A stretch of 64,000 nucleotides of DNA from an uncultured Eubacterium sp. (GCA_910577195.1 CAJTLP010000002.1:310001-374000), one strand, 5' to 3'. Positions 1-7,797 are shown, numbered from the stretch's first letter. Notes: generated by a model from the letters alone, not told the origin. Numbers and translations: made by a program.

Positions 1-431
1 CTATGATGGCAGGACATCTCACATTGTTCGGACTGGCAGAAGTAGTATTTACCGTCGCAGTTCTTGCATTTGTTAAGTCAACATCACCGGAGCTTGTGAA
101 TAATCAGCCGCAGACAAAAAAAGGAAAGACTTTAATCGGTATACTTCTTGCGGTATTTGTGGCACTTACTCCGATAGGACTGCTTGCCACCGGAACTGCT
201 TGGGGCGAATGGGGCGTAGAGGATATGGTATCCATAGCAGGCTTTACTCCCGCAGGAATGGAAAACGGTATTCTTTCCGACTTTTCAGCACTCTGCCCTG
301 ACTATGCGATAGGCAGTCTGCCTGAATGGATAGGATATATACTATCTGCGGTAATCGGAATTGCAATTGCAGTCATCCTATTCAAGCTCATTTCATCCTT
401 TATGAGGAATAAAGTAAACTATGCAAAGTAA
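1..431 (+). CDS. cbiM: Cobalt/nickel ECF transporter substrate-binding component, C-terminal part (partial)
   Basis: This is the 3' end of a gene that begins before the window; the frame is open from the first base (codons from base 3). The visible part starts with a stretch AGHLTLFGLAEVV typical of the end of CbiM, then has two hydrophobic segments (about residues 44-66 and 106-131) around a TAWGEWG motif, the counterpart of the PDGLEW motif of the CbiN-like tail. The family forms the membrane part that captures Co2+ or Ni2+ and hands it to the CbiQ/CbiO energising module. It overlaps cbiQ by 11 bases, so the three genes are one operon. Metal specificity (Co or Ni) cannot be read from this fragment. 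Confidence 0.85.
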   Translation, partial: MMAGHLTLFGLAEVVFTVAVLAFVKSTSPELVNNQPQTKKGKTLIGILLAVFVALTPIGLLATGTAWGEWGVEDMVSIAGFTPAGMENGILSDFSALCPDYAIGSLPEWIGYILSAVIGIAIAVILFKLISSFMRNKVNYAK

Positions 432-1233
432 CAATATCCCTGACTGGCTGACCGGGAAGGACGATTATATTCCTGAGTCTGACAAGTCAAAATTTATTGA
501 TAAAAGCACAAAGCAAATACTTTCTGCTTTATCACGCTTCAGAAAAAACGGATATATAGCTAAGGCGAAGAGATGCAATACAGCTCTTCGTCTTTTTGGC
601 GTTCTGCTTGCCGTTGTATTAACTGCACTGGCAAAGAATTTTTATTTTGTATTTTTTATGCTGGCTGTAACAACGGTTTTGCTGGCAGTGTCGGACAGCC
701 ATACAATCAAAAATGTTTTAAAGGTTCTTGTTCCTGCAGAAATCATTTCCGTTCTGATTCTTCTGCCGGGTGCACTTATGGGTAATCCCCATTCACTGAT
801 GAGCATTACATCTAGAGTCTTTGTTTCCGTATCTCTTGTAATGCGGTTTAATCTTACCACACCGTTCAATCAGATTACGTCGGCGCTGAAGAGCTACCGT
901 GTGCCTGATATCATTATATTTGTTTTTGATTTAACAATACAGTATATATCCATTCTCTCGCAAATATGCTTTGAAATGCTGACGGCACTTAAGGTGCGTT
1001 CAATAGGCAAAAACCCTGAAAAAAGCAAAGCAGTGTCAGGTATTCTCGGTACAACCTTTATAAAGGCTAAGGAGTGTGCACAGACTACCCAGCAGGCAAT
1101 GGAGTGTCGCGGCTTTGACGGAACATTCACGAAAAACAAAAAAAGTAAATTTTCAAAATACGACTTGACCTATCTTGCGGCATTGATTATATTAATTGGT
1201 GTATTCATTTATTTTCAGGCGGTGATACAATGA
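421..1233 (+). CDS. cbiQ: ECF transporter transmembrane (T) component CbiQ
   Basis: A 270-residue membrane protein of CbiQ size, with a hydrophilic N-terminus (about 45 residues), several hydrophobic segments between about 55 and 180, and a final helix at about 250-268. The region around residues 190-235, with the ALKVRSIG and AMECRGFDG stretches, matches the charged coupling helices that dock on the ATPase in ECF T components. It couples ATP hydrolysis by CbiO to metal passage through CbiM. It starts inside the end of cbiM and ends overlapping cbiO by 4 bases (ATGA), which implies translational coupling. Confidence 0.88.
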   Translation: MQSNNIPDWLTGKDDYIPESDKSKFIDKSTKQILSALSRFRKNGYIAKAKRCNTALRLFGVLLAVVLTALAKNFYFVFFMLAVTTVLLAVSDSHTIKNVLKVLVPAEIISVLILLPGALMGNPHSLMSITSRVFVSVSLVMRFNLTTPFNQITSALKSYRVPDIIIFVFDLTIQYISILSQICFEMLTALKVRSIGKNPEKSKAVSGILGTTFIKAKECAQTTQQAMECRGFDGTFTKNKKSKFSKYDLTYLAALIILIGVFIYFQAVIQ

Positions 1234-1871
1234 TTGAACTTAAGGACATATGCTTTGCGTACGACAGTGAGCCTGTATTAAATTATTTTTCAATGTGTGT
1301 AAAAGACGGTGAAACTGTGGTTTTGCAGGGGGAAAACGGTTGCGGTAAATCGACAGTGCTTGGAATCCTCAACGGTCTTTTATTTGCTGAGAAGGGTACA
1401 TATATCTTCAGTGGTGAAGAGATAACTGAAAAGAAAATGAAATCACAGGCTTTTTCAAAAGCATTTCATAAAAAAATAGGATATGTTTTTCAGAATACGG
1501 AGCTGCAGCTCTTTTGCTCGTCCGTGCAGGAGGAGATTGCCTTCGGTCCTATGCAGATGGGATTTGATGAGCAGGAGATACAAAAAAGAGTTGACGATAT
1601 GCTGGAATTTTTAAATATCGAAAAGCTAAGGGACAGAGCACCGTATCACCTTTCCTGCGGTGAAAAGAAAAAGGTTGCCATTGCCTCAGTTTTGGCAGTC
1701 AATCCTGAGGTGCTTATACTGGATGAGCCGTTTAATTTCCTTGATAAAGCATCACGCATCTGGCTGACAGAGTTTTTGAAATCAATGAAAGCAGCAGGAA
1801 AAACAATTATTATTGTAACGCATTCGGATGAACTGGTGCAGGAGCTGGATGCACGTGTAATCCGTATGTAG
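1230..1871 (+). CDS. cbiO: ECF transporter ATP-binding protein CbiO
   Basis: A 213-residue ABC ATPase. Walker A is GENGCGKST (residues 34-42), the Q-loop lies in GYVFQNTELQLF, the signature is LSCGE (about 141-145) and Walker B is VLILDEP, followed by the switch His in VTHSDE. This is the energising subunit of the cobalt/nickel transporter encoded just upstream. It is shorter than many CbiO proteins (about 270 residues), lacking the usual C-terminal extension, but all catalytic motifs are present. It is the last transporter gene; the following gene starts 13 bases downstream. Confidence 0.92.
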   Translation: MIELKDICFAYDSEPVLNYFSMCVKDGETVVLQGENGCGKSTVLGILNGLLFAEKGTYIFSGEEITEKKMKSQAFSKAFHKKIGYVFQNTELQLFCSSVQEEIAFGPMQMGFDEQEIQKRVDDMLEFLNIEKLRDRAPYHLSCGEKKKVAIASVLAVNPEVLILDEPFNFLDKASRIWLTEFLKSMKAAGKTIIIVTHSDELVQELDARVIRM

Positions 1872-1884
1872 GAGGTTAGTGATT

Positions 1885-2376
1885 ATGTTCAGAGAGCTAA
1901 GAAGAAAGAATCAGCTTTTATCAGAGAAAGAGTCAATTGACATTCTGAATCGGAATACATCAGGCACGCTTGCCTGCACAGGTGATAATGGCTACCCTTA
2001 TGCAGTGCCGCTCAGTTACGTTTACAGTGACGGCAAAATCTATTTTCACTGTGCTGTGGAAGGGCATAAGCTTGACGCAATAAAGTGTAACAGCAAGGTT
2101 TCATTCTGTGTGATTGATACGGATGATGTTTTGCCTGAGAAATTTACCACGCGATACAAGAGTGTTATTGCATTCGGCAAAGCAAGAATCATAGAGGATG
2201 ACAATGAAAAAAGAAAAACGCTTGAGATTCTTGCAAGAAAGTATTCACCAAATGACGATGCAGCCATTGAAAAGGAAATCAATGCTGCAATCGACAGAAC
2301 CTATATGGTAGAGATTGATATTGAGCATATGACAGGTAAAGAGGGAATTGAATTTACAAGGTTGAGAAACAGTTGA
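1885..2376 (+). CDS. Pyridoxamine 5'-phosphate oxidase-like flavin-binding protein (NimA-type)
   Basis: A 163-residue protein opening with FRELRRKNQLLS and containing GTLACTGDNGYPYAVPLSY and IYFHCAVEGHKLDAI. These are hallmarks of the PPOX split-barrel family related to nitroimidazole-resistance proteins; the His of the EGHK motif is conserved in that group. Members bind flavin and reduce small molecules, but the substrate here is unknown. A GTG at 1879 would also open the frame, but GGAGG at 1871-1875 sits 9 bases before the ATG at 1885 and only 3 bases before the GTG, so I chose the ATG. It is probably cotranscribed with cbiMQO. Its TGA stop lies inside the -35 box of the next promoter. Confidence 0.82.
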   Translation: MFRELRRKNQLLSEKESIDILNRNTSGTLACTGDNGYPYAVPLSYVYSDGKIYFHCAVEGHKLDAIKCNSKVSFCVIDTDDVLPEKFTTRYKSVIAFGKARIIEDDNEKRKTLEILARKYSPNDDAAIEKEINAAIDRTYMVEIDIEHMTGKEGIEFTRLRNS

Positions 2377-2401
2377 CAATTTATTTGCTGTTTGGTAAAA
2401 T
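2373..2401 (+). promoter_or_regulatory. SigA-type promoter for the pnuC leader
   Basis: TTGACA at 2373-2378 and TAAAAT at 2396-2401 are separated by 17 bases. Transcription would start near 2408, leaving an untranslated leader of about 125 bases before pnuC. The -35 box overlaps the stop codon of the upstream gene, so pnuC has its own control. Confidence 0.75.
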
Positions 2402-2407
2402 ATTGAA

Positions 2408-2532
2408 CAATAGATAAGTATAAAGTAAATATTATGCTGCCACCGGGTAGCAAGATGCATAGCATTCATATGCACATCGTTAGGTCTTAGAAGATGTGTG
2501 TAGTGAATGCTTTTTATATTTTTGCTAAGGAG
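2408..2532 (+). promoter_or_regulatory. Structured 5' leader, probable riboswitch/attenuator upstream of pnuC
   Basis: Three paired elements are visible. First is a hairpin GCTGCC (2436-2441)/GGTAGC (2446-2451). Second is GCATA (2457-2461)/TATGC (2469-2473) with the 7-base loop GCATTCA (2462-2468). Third is a long terminator stem (2462-2510) that uses that loop and the second arm of the second hairpin. The second and third structures exclude each other, as in transcription attenuators. I cannot match the sequence to a riboswitch class I know: TPP, preQ1 and NAD+ signatures are absent. A ligand linked to nicotinamide riboside or thiamine uptake would fit the gene it precedes, but that is inference. 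Confidence 0.6.
2462..2515 (+). terminator. Conditional intrinsic terminator within the pnuC leader
   Basis: The arm 2462-2478 (GCATTCA, TAT, GCACATC) pairs with 2493-2510 (GATGTGT, GTAG, TGAATGC). The small TAT/GTAG internal loop interrupts the stem, and the apical loop is 14 bases. Five T residues at 2511-2515 follow directly, then ATATTTTT. It lies before the coding region, so it would switch pnuC off unless the alternative hairpin forms. Confidence 0.7.
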
Positions 2533-3273
2533 ATGATTGCTATAAAATTTTTAAATTCCTTTAAAAATCTCACAAAAATTGAACTTATTTTATGGTTAGC
2601 ATCGGTTGCTGCGATTGTCATTTCATTTATAGCGGGTTCATCAAAGGATGTGCTTACCATTATTGCATCACTTATCGGAGTGACTGCATTGATATTTGTG
2701 TCAAAGGGGGATGTTCTCGGACAGATACTTACAGTTGTGTTCAGCCTGTTTTATGCTGTGATTTCATTCAGATTCAACTATTACGGAGAAATGATAACCT
2801 ATCTCGGTATGACCGCACCGATAGCCGTTTTATCCGCTGTCAGCTGGTTTAAGCATCCATATGAAAACGGAAAAAACGAAGTAAAGATAGCAAGGCTGAC
2901 AAGGACTAAGGCTATTGCTTTAGTACTGTTCACAGTTGCTGTAACCGTTTTATTTTACTTCATATTGAAATATTTTAACAATGCCAATTTATTTATGAGT
3001 ACAGTATCGATTGCCACAAGCTTTTCAGCGTCAGCACTTATGCTCCTGCGTTCGCCGTATTATGCAGTGGCATATGCCTGTAATGATGTGGTGCTGGTTA
3101 TTCTGTGGATAATGGCAAGCATGGAGGATATTTCATTTTTACCGATGATAGTATGCTTTGCAATATTTTTAATCAACGATATATACGGTTTTTTCAATTG
3201 GAGGAAAATGAGCCGAAAGCAAAATAATAATATTCAGGATGATAATAAAAAAGAGCACCTCAGCTATCGCTGA
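2533..3273 (+). CDS. pnuC: PnuC-family nicotinamide riboside/vitamin transporter
   Basis: A membrane protein of about 245 residues with at least seven hydrophobic segments and a PnuC-like opening (SFKNLTKIELILWLASVAA). PnuC proteins carry nicotinamide riboside across the membrane for NAD synthesis; close relatives carry thiamine (PnuT) or riboflavin, so the substrate is not certain. An upstream in-frame ATG (2494) lies inside the terminator hairpin and is discounted. ATG 2533 is annotated, but AAGGAG (2527-2532) directly abuts it. An ATA codon at 2542 sits at ideal spacing and is where family members usually begin (M-KFLNSF). The stop codon lies inside the downstream terminator hairpin. Confidence 0.78.
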   Translation: MIAIKFLNSFKNLTKIELILWLASVAAIVISFIAGSSKDVLTIIASLIGVTALIFVSKGDVLGQILTVVFSLFYAVISFRFNYYGEMITYLGMTAPIAVLSAVSWFKHPYENGKNEVKIARLTRTKAIALVLFTVAVTVLFYFILKYFNNANLFMSTVSIATSFSASALMLLRSPYYAVAYACNDVVLVILWIMASMEDISFLPMIVCFAIFLINDIYGFFNWRKMSRKQNNNIQDDNKKEHLSYR

Positions 3274-3279
3274 GGTGCT
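3254..3279. terminator. Bidirectional terminator between pnuC and the dlt-like operon
   Basis: A perfect 11-bp stem AGCACCTCAGC/GCTGAGGTGCT with loop TATC. The minus strand carries CTTTTTTATTAT after it, so it clearly ends the dlt-like operon. The plus strand has a weaker T-rich tail (TTAGTAATTCTATT). The pnuC stop codon (3271-3273) is part of the stem. Confidence 0.8.
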
Positions 3280-3301
3280 TTAGTAATTCTATTAGCTTTT
3301 A

Positions 3302-4348
3302 TTAGAATTTCTTGATTTTGTGGTATTCAATAAACCTTGCTTTATCATCATACCAATAGGCAAAATCATCATTTTTACGTTTGTCCTCAATGAGGTCAGG
3401 GTAATTGTTCTTTATAAAGTTGCCAATGTAGTTTGTGATTTTCTTTGCACCATAATAGTTCATATGGTTTCCCTTGTCACGATAGTCCTTCTTATAATTA
3501 ATTTCATAATCCTCAAGGGTATTGAAATCGAGATAGGAAATATTGTTTTCTTCTGCAAACGCTTCTACTGCATTGTGTCTTGCATAGGACCAGTTTGTAA
3601 GTGACGGCGTACCAATGAACATAAGCTCAATATTATTTTCCCTGCACAGGTCAAGAATTTTATTGAGATAGAGTTCTGCGTCCTCAGGCATAGCCTCCAC
3701 AGTATCGGTATAATCCATATTGGAGTTTGGTGCATTCTTTTTTACAGCCTTATTGAAATAATAGCCATGATTGAAGGTTGCATCATTACCTATGTTTTTC
3801 GCATTTTTGATCATCTGTTTCCAGCTGTCGTGCAGGAGGAAAATTGTAAAATGATTCTGTATATCTGTTGTAAGCTGATCGTCTGTAATATATGGGACAG
3901 TGGGAAGTCTTTTATTATTCTGTGACTTAGCCTGTTCCTCAACAGCCTCAGGATCAAATTCCACACCCTCGTAAAACATATCCTGTTCAAGGATAACAAT
4001 TTTTGGCGACTGTTTCTCTAGTGCGTCGTAAAGCATAGTATAAGTCATTGCCACGCTCTGACGAGGAGAAGCGATAACCGTGCTTGTATATCCTTTTTTG
4101 TCCCAAAGCTTTACAGGACATATTGCGGAGTACATATTACTGTTTCCCAGTGCAATGATATCAATTGAGTTTTCCACCTCATTGACATAGTTATACGCAT
4201 TTTTAAATTTGTTTTTATAGGTTGTGGCATTTGATTTGGAAAATACCGTCATTGAAAAAATTTCAAGCACTGCCACAAAAACAAGTATAAAGCTGATTAC
4301 CTTGATACTGTTTATTATTTTATTGTTTCTGTTTTTCTTTTCATTCAT
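3302..4348 (-). CDS. dltD: DltD-like SGNH-fold protein of a dlt-type operon
   Basis: A 348-residue protein with one N-terminal membrane anchor (about residues 15-34) and an extracytoplasmic SGNH-like domain. The candidate nucleophile is Ser70 in IIALGNSNMYS. An Asp/His pair lies near the end in DKGNHMN (Asp291, His295). DltD proteins act outside the membrane with DltB in moving D-alanine onto teichoic acid. The gene follows the MBOAT gene by 8 bases and is last in the operon, as dltD usually is. Overall similarity to classical DltD is modest; it could equally be an AlgX/DHHW-type O-acyl transfer partner. Esterified substrate unknown. Confidence 0.7.
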   Translation of the reverse strand: MNEKKNRNNKIINSIKVISFILVFVAVLEIFSMTVFSKSNATTYKNKFKNAYNYVNEVENSIDIIALGNSNMYSAICPVKLWDKKGYTSTVIASPRQSVAMTYTMLYDALEKQSPKIVILEQDMFYEGVEFDPEAVEEQAKSQNNKRLPTVPYITDDQLTTDIQNHFTIFLLHDSWKQMIKNAKNIGNDATFNHGYYFNKAVKKNAPNSNMDYTDTVEAMPEDAELYLNKILDLCRENNIELMFIGTPSLTNWSYARHNAVEAFAEENNISYLDFNTLEDYEINYKKDYRDKGNHMNYYGAKKITNYIGNFIKNNYPDLIEDKRKNDDFAYWYDDKARFIEYHKIKKF

Positions 4349-4356
4349 AGCAGCAC

Positions 4357-5931
4357 CTAAAAATTAGCATATAACAAGTCAACTGCACCGTAATGCTCAC
4401 CATATGCGCCGAGAATGATAACGCTGAGAATGGAAAGCATATAGATTATAAATTTAACGATAAACGGCAGTTTTGAGATTCTTTCACGGATATGGATACC
4501 GCGTTCCTGTATAACGCCTACGGCAAAGATGATAACCACACCGATAATCAGTATAGCATAATCCTTGAGGTCAAGACCGAGTCCGTTTTTACTGCCTACT
4601 GCAAGTGCGGAGAAGTTTGGCTTTACGAAAATTGTTTTGATTGCAAGACCCACAGTTTTAAGACTGTCAGCCCTGAAAATCAGCATACCGAAGTTAACGA
4701 TTACAAAGGTTCTTAACATCTGGAACAGACCAAAGCCTTTGCTCTTTCTGTTTATCTTCAGCTTTTCGCAAACCTTTGCACTGAGAGGCTCTGCAAACAG
4801 ACCTATCATCATAAGTACATAGTAGTAAAGACCATATACAATATATTTCCATGCTGCGCCGTGCCACATACCGTTTGCAAACCAAACGAAAAACAGTGCC
4901 ACAGCCGTAGGAATCAGATTGGCATAATATGGATTGAATTTCTTTCTTGCACTTTTTGTGAGATTCATAAAAGGCTTTGAAAGAGAAATCGGATAGAATA
5001 TATAATCTCTCAGCCAGCCGCCGAGTGTGATGTGCCATCTCTGCCAGAACTCATTAATGGATTTTGCAAAGAACGGTCTGTTGAAGTTCTTCGGAAGTTC
5101 AATGCCCATCATTTCGCCAAGACCGGTTACAACGTCCATAATACCTGAGAAATCACAGTAAAGCTGGAGTGTATATACAAGTATTGCACCGAGAACGATA
5201 ACACCGCTGTCAAACTCAGGCTTGTCAAAAACATTGTTGACAAGCTCAGCAGCTCTGTCCGCTATGACAATCTTTTTGAAAAGACCCCATACAACAAGCT
5301 GTGCACCGTTTACAAGATCCTTGAATTCAAATCTTTTGCACTCTGAAAGCTGGGTTCCCAGCTGGTCATAACGAGCCACAGGACCCTCAACAATTGTCAA
5401 CATAAAGGACAAGTAAAGGGTAATGCGCAGCGGATTCTTACAAGCCTTATAACGTCCTCTGTAAACATCTGTAATATAGCTTACAGCCTGTAGGGTATAA
5501 AAAGATATACCGAGCGGCTGAATGAGGGATAATTCCGGCAGATGTGCAGAGAAAACCGTATTGATTGTGCTGCCGAAGAAATTGCCGTATTTCAGTACAA
5601 GCAAAAATGCAAAGTTGCTCAGAACACCAACGGTTAATACCGCAAGCTTATAATTTTTATATTTGTTCTTCAGGGCCTTTCGTTCTTCCTTTGCCACTTC
5701 CTTTTTCTTTACGGCAAAGGTGTCGTTAAGCTTCTGTATGCCCATACCCACTGCCCATATAATCAATGCACTGATCAGCAGAAATTCAATATGAGCACCG
5801 GCGGCGATAAAGTAAAATGCCAGTGAGCCTACAAGCAGAACACACCATTTTGCCTTTTTAGGGAAGAGAGTGTACAGAACATAAGTAACCCCGAAGTAAA
5901 TCAAAAAGAATTCAAATGAGGTATAGGTCAT
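4357..5931 (-). CDS. dltB: MBOAT-family membrane O-acyltransferase (DltB-like)
   Basis: A 524-residue polytopic membrane protein of the MBOAT family. It has the family-defining stretch NGMWHGAAWKYIVYG with the catalytic His at residue 357, and the upstream FWQRWHITLGGWLRDYIFYP motif. In dlt systems DltB takes D-alanine from the DltC carrier and passes it across the membrane; in polysaccharide systems AlgI-type members transfer acetyl groups. The preceding carrier-protein gene (3-base gap) and ligase gene favour the carrier-dependent dlt type. Length and motif order are normal for the family. Confidence 0.88.
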   Translation of the reverse strand: MTYTSFEFFLIYFGVTYVLYTLFPKKAKWCVLLVGSLAFYFIAAGAHIEFLLISALIIWAVGMGIQKLNDTFAVKKKEVAKEERKALKNKYKNYKLAVLTVGVLSNFAFLLVLKYGNFFGSTINTVFSAHLPELSLIQPLGISFYTLQAVSYITDVYRGRYKACKNPLRITLYLSFMLTIVEGPVARYDQLGTQLSECKRFEFKDLVNGAQLVVWGLFKKIVIADRAAELVNNVFDKPEFDSGVIVLGAILVYTLQLYCDFSGIMDVVTGLGEMMGIELPKNFNRPFFAKSINEFWQRWHITLGGWLRDYIFYPISLSKPFMNLTKSARKKFNPYYANLIPTAVALFFVWFANGMWHGAAWKYIVYGLYYYVLMMIGLFAEPLSAKVCEKLKINRKSKGFGLFQMLRTFVIVNFGMLIFRADSLKTVGLAIKTIFVKPNFSALAVGSKNGLGLDLKDYAILIIGVVIIFAVGVIQERGIHIRERISKLPFIVKFIIYMLSILSVIILGAYGEHYGAVDLLYANF

Positions 5932-5934
5932 TTA

Positions 5935-6165
5935 TCAGTCCTCGTCAGCAAGTCTTTCAATCATTTCATAAAGCGTTTCAACAGTTGCAAAATTCTCAGG
6001 AACGATATCCATTGGTGAAATCTCAATGTCAAATTCGTCCGAAAGCTCTGCCACAAGTGAAATCATACCGAGACTGTCAAAAATTTTATCCTCAACAAGT
6101 TTTGTGTCCTTTGTGAATTCTACACCCGGCTTTAATTCCTCTAAAATCTCAATTAATTTTTCCAT
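5935..6165 (-). CDS. dltC: Acyl/aminoacyl carrier protein (DltC-like)
   Basis: A 76-residue acidic carrier protein with the phosphopantetheine attachment site FDSLG (Ser31) ahead of the usual helix II (GMISLVAELSDEF). It would receive the activated acyl group from the ligase gene just upstream and present it to the MBOAT. An ATG six codons earlier (6183) is in frame but has no ribosome binding site; AGAGGA lies 7 bases before the ATG at 6165, so the shorter form is chosen. The gene sits between ligase and MBOAT, unlike the common dltA-dltB-dltC-dltD order. Confidence 0.85.
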   Translation of the reverse strand: MEKLIEILEELKPGVEFTKDTKLVEDKIFDSLGMISLVAELSDEFDIEISPMDIVPENFATVETLYEMIERLADED

Positions 6166-6191
6166 TATTATTTCCTCTTTCATTTTATTAT

Positions 6192-7703
6192 TTATTCACA
6201 CATCAAAGATTGAACAGCTTTTCTGTCAATCTTGCCGTTTTGGTTATGCGGCATAAGTGTAATTTTTTCAATTCTGTCAGGCACCATATATGCAGGAACC
6301 TTTGCTTTAATACATTTGAGTATATCCTCAGCAGTAAGCTTTTTGCCCTGATAAACAAGAATGATTTTATCCTTAGCTTTATCAAATACGCAGACAACCT
6401 CTTCTATCTTTTCAATAGAGCTTGCCGCTGTTTCAATCTCGCCAAGCTCAACACGGTAGCCCATACGCTTGATCTGGAAATCTTTACGCGTGATATACAT
6501 AATTTCACCCTTATCGTTTTCCTTCACAAGGTCACCTGTCTTGTAAACAATTTCAGGATAATAGGAGTGAAGAGGATTCTGAACAAATGCGTCTTTCGTT
6601 TTTTCATCATTGCCGTAATAGCCATAGGCAACAAAGGAGCCGCGAACATAAAGCTCTCCCTCTTCACCGGGCTTTGCAAGCTCGTTTTTATCGGTGACAA
6701 TCATTACGTCGCAGTTGTCACAGTGCCTGCCTATCGGAAGGGGCTCATCATCCCTGAACTGCCTGTCCACTACATAATATGTACATATATCGGTTGTTTC
6801 CGTAGGGCCGTAAAGATTTGCAAAAAGTATATCCTCATCCAGATTCTGAATCCAGTAGTTAAGCTGCTTTGTGGGCATAACCTCACCTGCAAACAAAACC
6901 TTTTTCAGATATTCAGGCTTTGCATACTTAAACAGCTTGAGATTTGCTACAATTGAAATTGCAGACGGCACCCAGTAAATGGTGTTCACCTTGTGCTCGT
7001 TTAAAAATTTAATAAGGTTAATAGGGAAGGAGAAACAAGCTTTCGGAATGATACAGAGTGTTGCACCGCTTTTAATTGTTGAATAAACATCCGATACAGA
7101 CATTGAAAAATAAAACGGTGTCTGATTTCCGAAAACAGTTTCGCTGTTTATATTAAATGTGTCTGTAAACCACTGGGTATATGCAATAACATTTCTGTGG
7201 CTGAGTACAGCACCCTTTGGCATACCTGTTGAGCCTGATGTGTAAAGTGCATAGAGCGGATCCGTATCAATCTGTCGGTTTCGTATGCAGGAAAGTACCT
7301 CTTCGTCGATTTCGGTATTTACTGCGGTATCATACATAAATATTTCGCATTCAGCCTCAAGCTGCTTGGCATTGTCAAGATGTGCTTCATCTGTAATAAT
7401 TGCTACAGGGGACAGGGTAGAGAAAATTTTGTTTATTCTTTCCACAGGCATTTCAGCGTCAATAATAATATAAAAGTTACCGCTGTAGGTAATGCCGAAC
7501 ATTGCACACGGTGTCTGTACACTCTTATCAAGGTAAACTGCTATCGGACAGTTTCTTTTATTTATCTGAGAGAGAGCAGTACCGATGCTTTTTGCATTTT
7601 TCAACAGCTGTGTATATGTTATTGAATGATCATTATCTGCAAAAGCGATTTTATCAGGATATTCTGATGTACTGTTTTCAATATATTCAAGTATATTTTT
7701 CAT
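6192..7703 (-). CDS. dltA: DltA-like amino-acid/acyl adenylating ligase with altered substrate pocket
   Basis: A 503-residue ANL-family adenylation enzyme with YTSGSTGMPKG (phosphate loop), NLYGPTE, YKTGDL, the hinge region RKDFQIKRMGYRVE and the C-terminal catalytic Lys in NQNGKIDRKA. It activates a carboxylic acid as an adenylate and loads it onto the carrier protein encoded next. Two positions differ from what I know of D-alanine ligases. The Asp that binds the substrate amino group (FDLSV motif) is Ser200 in FSMSV. The Cys of FCGE, linked to D-alanine selection, is Ala272 in FAGE. The first gene of the four-gene operon, it may use a substrate other than D-alanine. Confidence 0.8.
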   Translation of the reverse strand: MKNILEYIENSTSEYPDKIAFADNDHSITYTQLLKNAKSIGTALSQINKRNCPIAVYLDKSVQTPCAMFGITYSGNFYIIIDAEMPVERINKIFSTLSPVAIITDEAHLDNAKQLEAECEIFMYDTAVNTEIDEEVLSCIRNRQIDTDPLYALYTSGSTGMPKGAVLSHRNVIAYTQWFTDTFNINSETVFGNQTPFYFSMSVSDVYSTIKSGATLCIIPKACFSFPINLIKFLNEHKVNTIYWVPSAISIVANLKLFKYAKPEYLKKVLFAGEVMPTKQLNYWIQNLDEDILFANLYGPTETTDICTYYVVDRQFRDDEPLPIGRHCDNCDVMIVTDKNELAKPGEEGELYVRGSFVAYGYYGNDEKTKDAFVQNPLHSYYPEIVYKTGDLVKENDKGEIMYITRKDFQIKRMGYRVELGEIETAASSIEKIEEVVCVFDKAKDKIILVYQGKKLTAEDILKCIKAKVPAYMVPDRIEKITLMPHNQNGKIDRKAVQSLMCE

Positions 7704-7768
7704 AAGCTCGTCCTATATTAAATTATCGTTATCAAACTGTGATATTTATAATAGCACAGTCCAAATAG

Positions 7769-7797
7769 AATTTATCATACTGAGGGTGCTTTGTCAA
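7769..7797 (-). promoter_or_regulatory. SigA-type promoter of the dlt-like operon
   Basis: On the minus strand TTGACA (7792-7797) and TAAATT (7769-7774) are 17 bases apart, with an extended -10 TGA before TAAATT. The predicted start is near 7762, giving a leader of about 60 bases that begins inside the ACTGTG/CACAGT inverted repeat. Confidence 0.7.

Noticed and set aside
2408..2532. Resemblance of CCGGGTAGC in the pnuC leader to the 3' part of c-di-GMP-I or to TPP riboswitches
   Set aside because: The GGGCAAACC tetraloop region of c-di-GMP-I and the CUGAGA and ACCUGAUCUGG boxes of TPP are absent; the leader is left unassigned.
2494..2532. An upstream ATG that would add 13 residues to PnuC
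   Set aside because: It lies inside the terminator stem, has no ribosome binding site, and the added residues do not match the family.
6210..6956. A 248-codon plus-strand open frame inside the dltA-like gene
   Set aside because: Cys/Phe/Ile-rich reverse-strand artefact of a clear adenylation enzyme gene.
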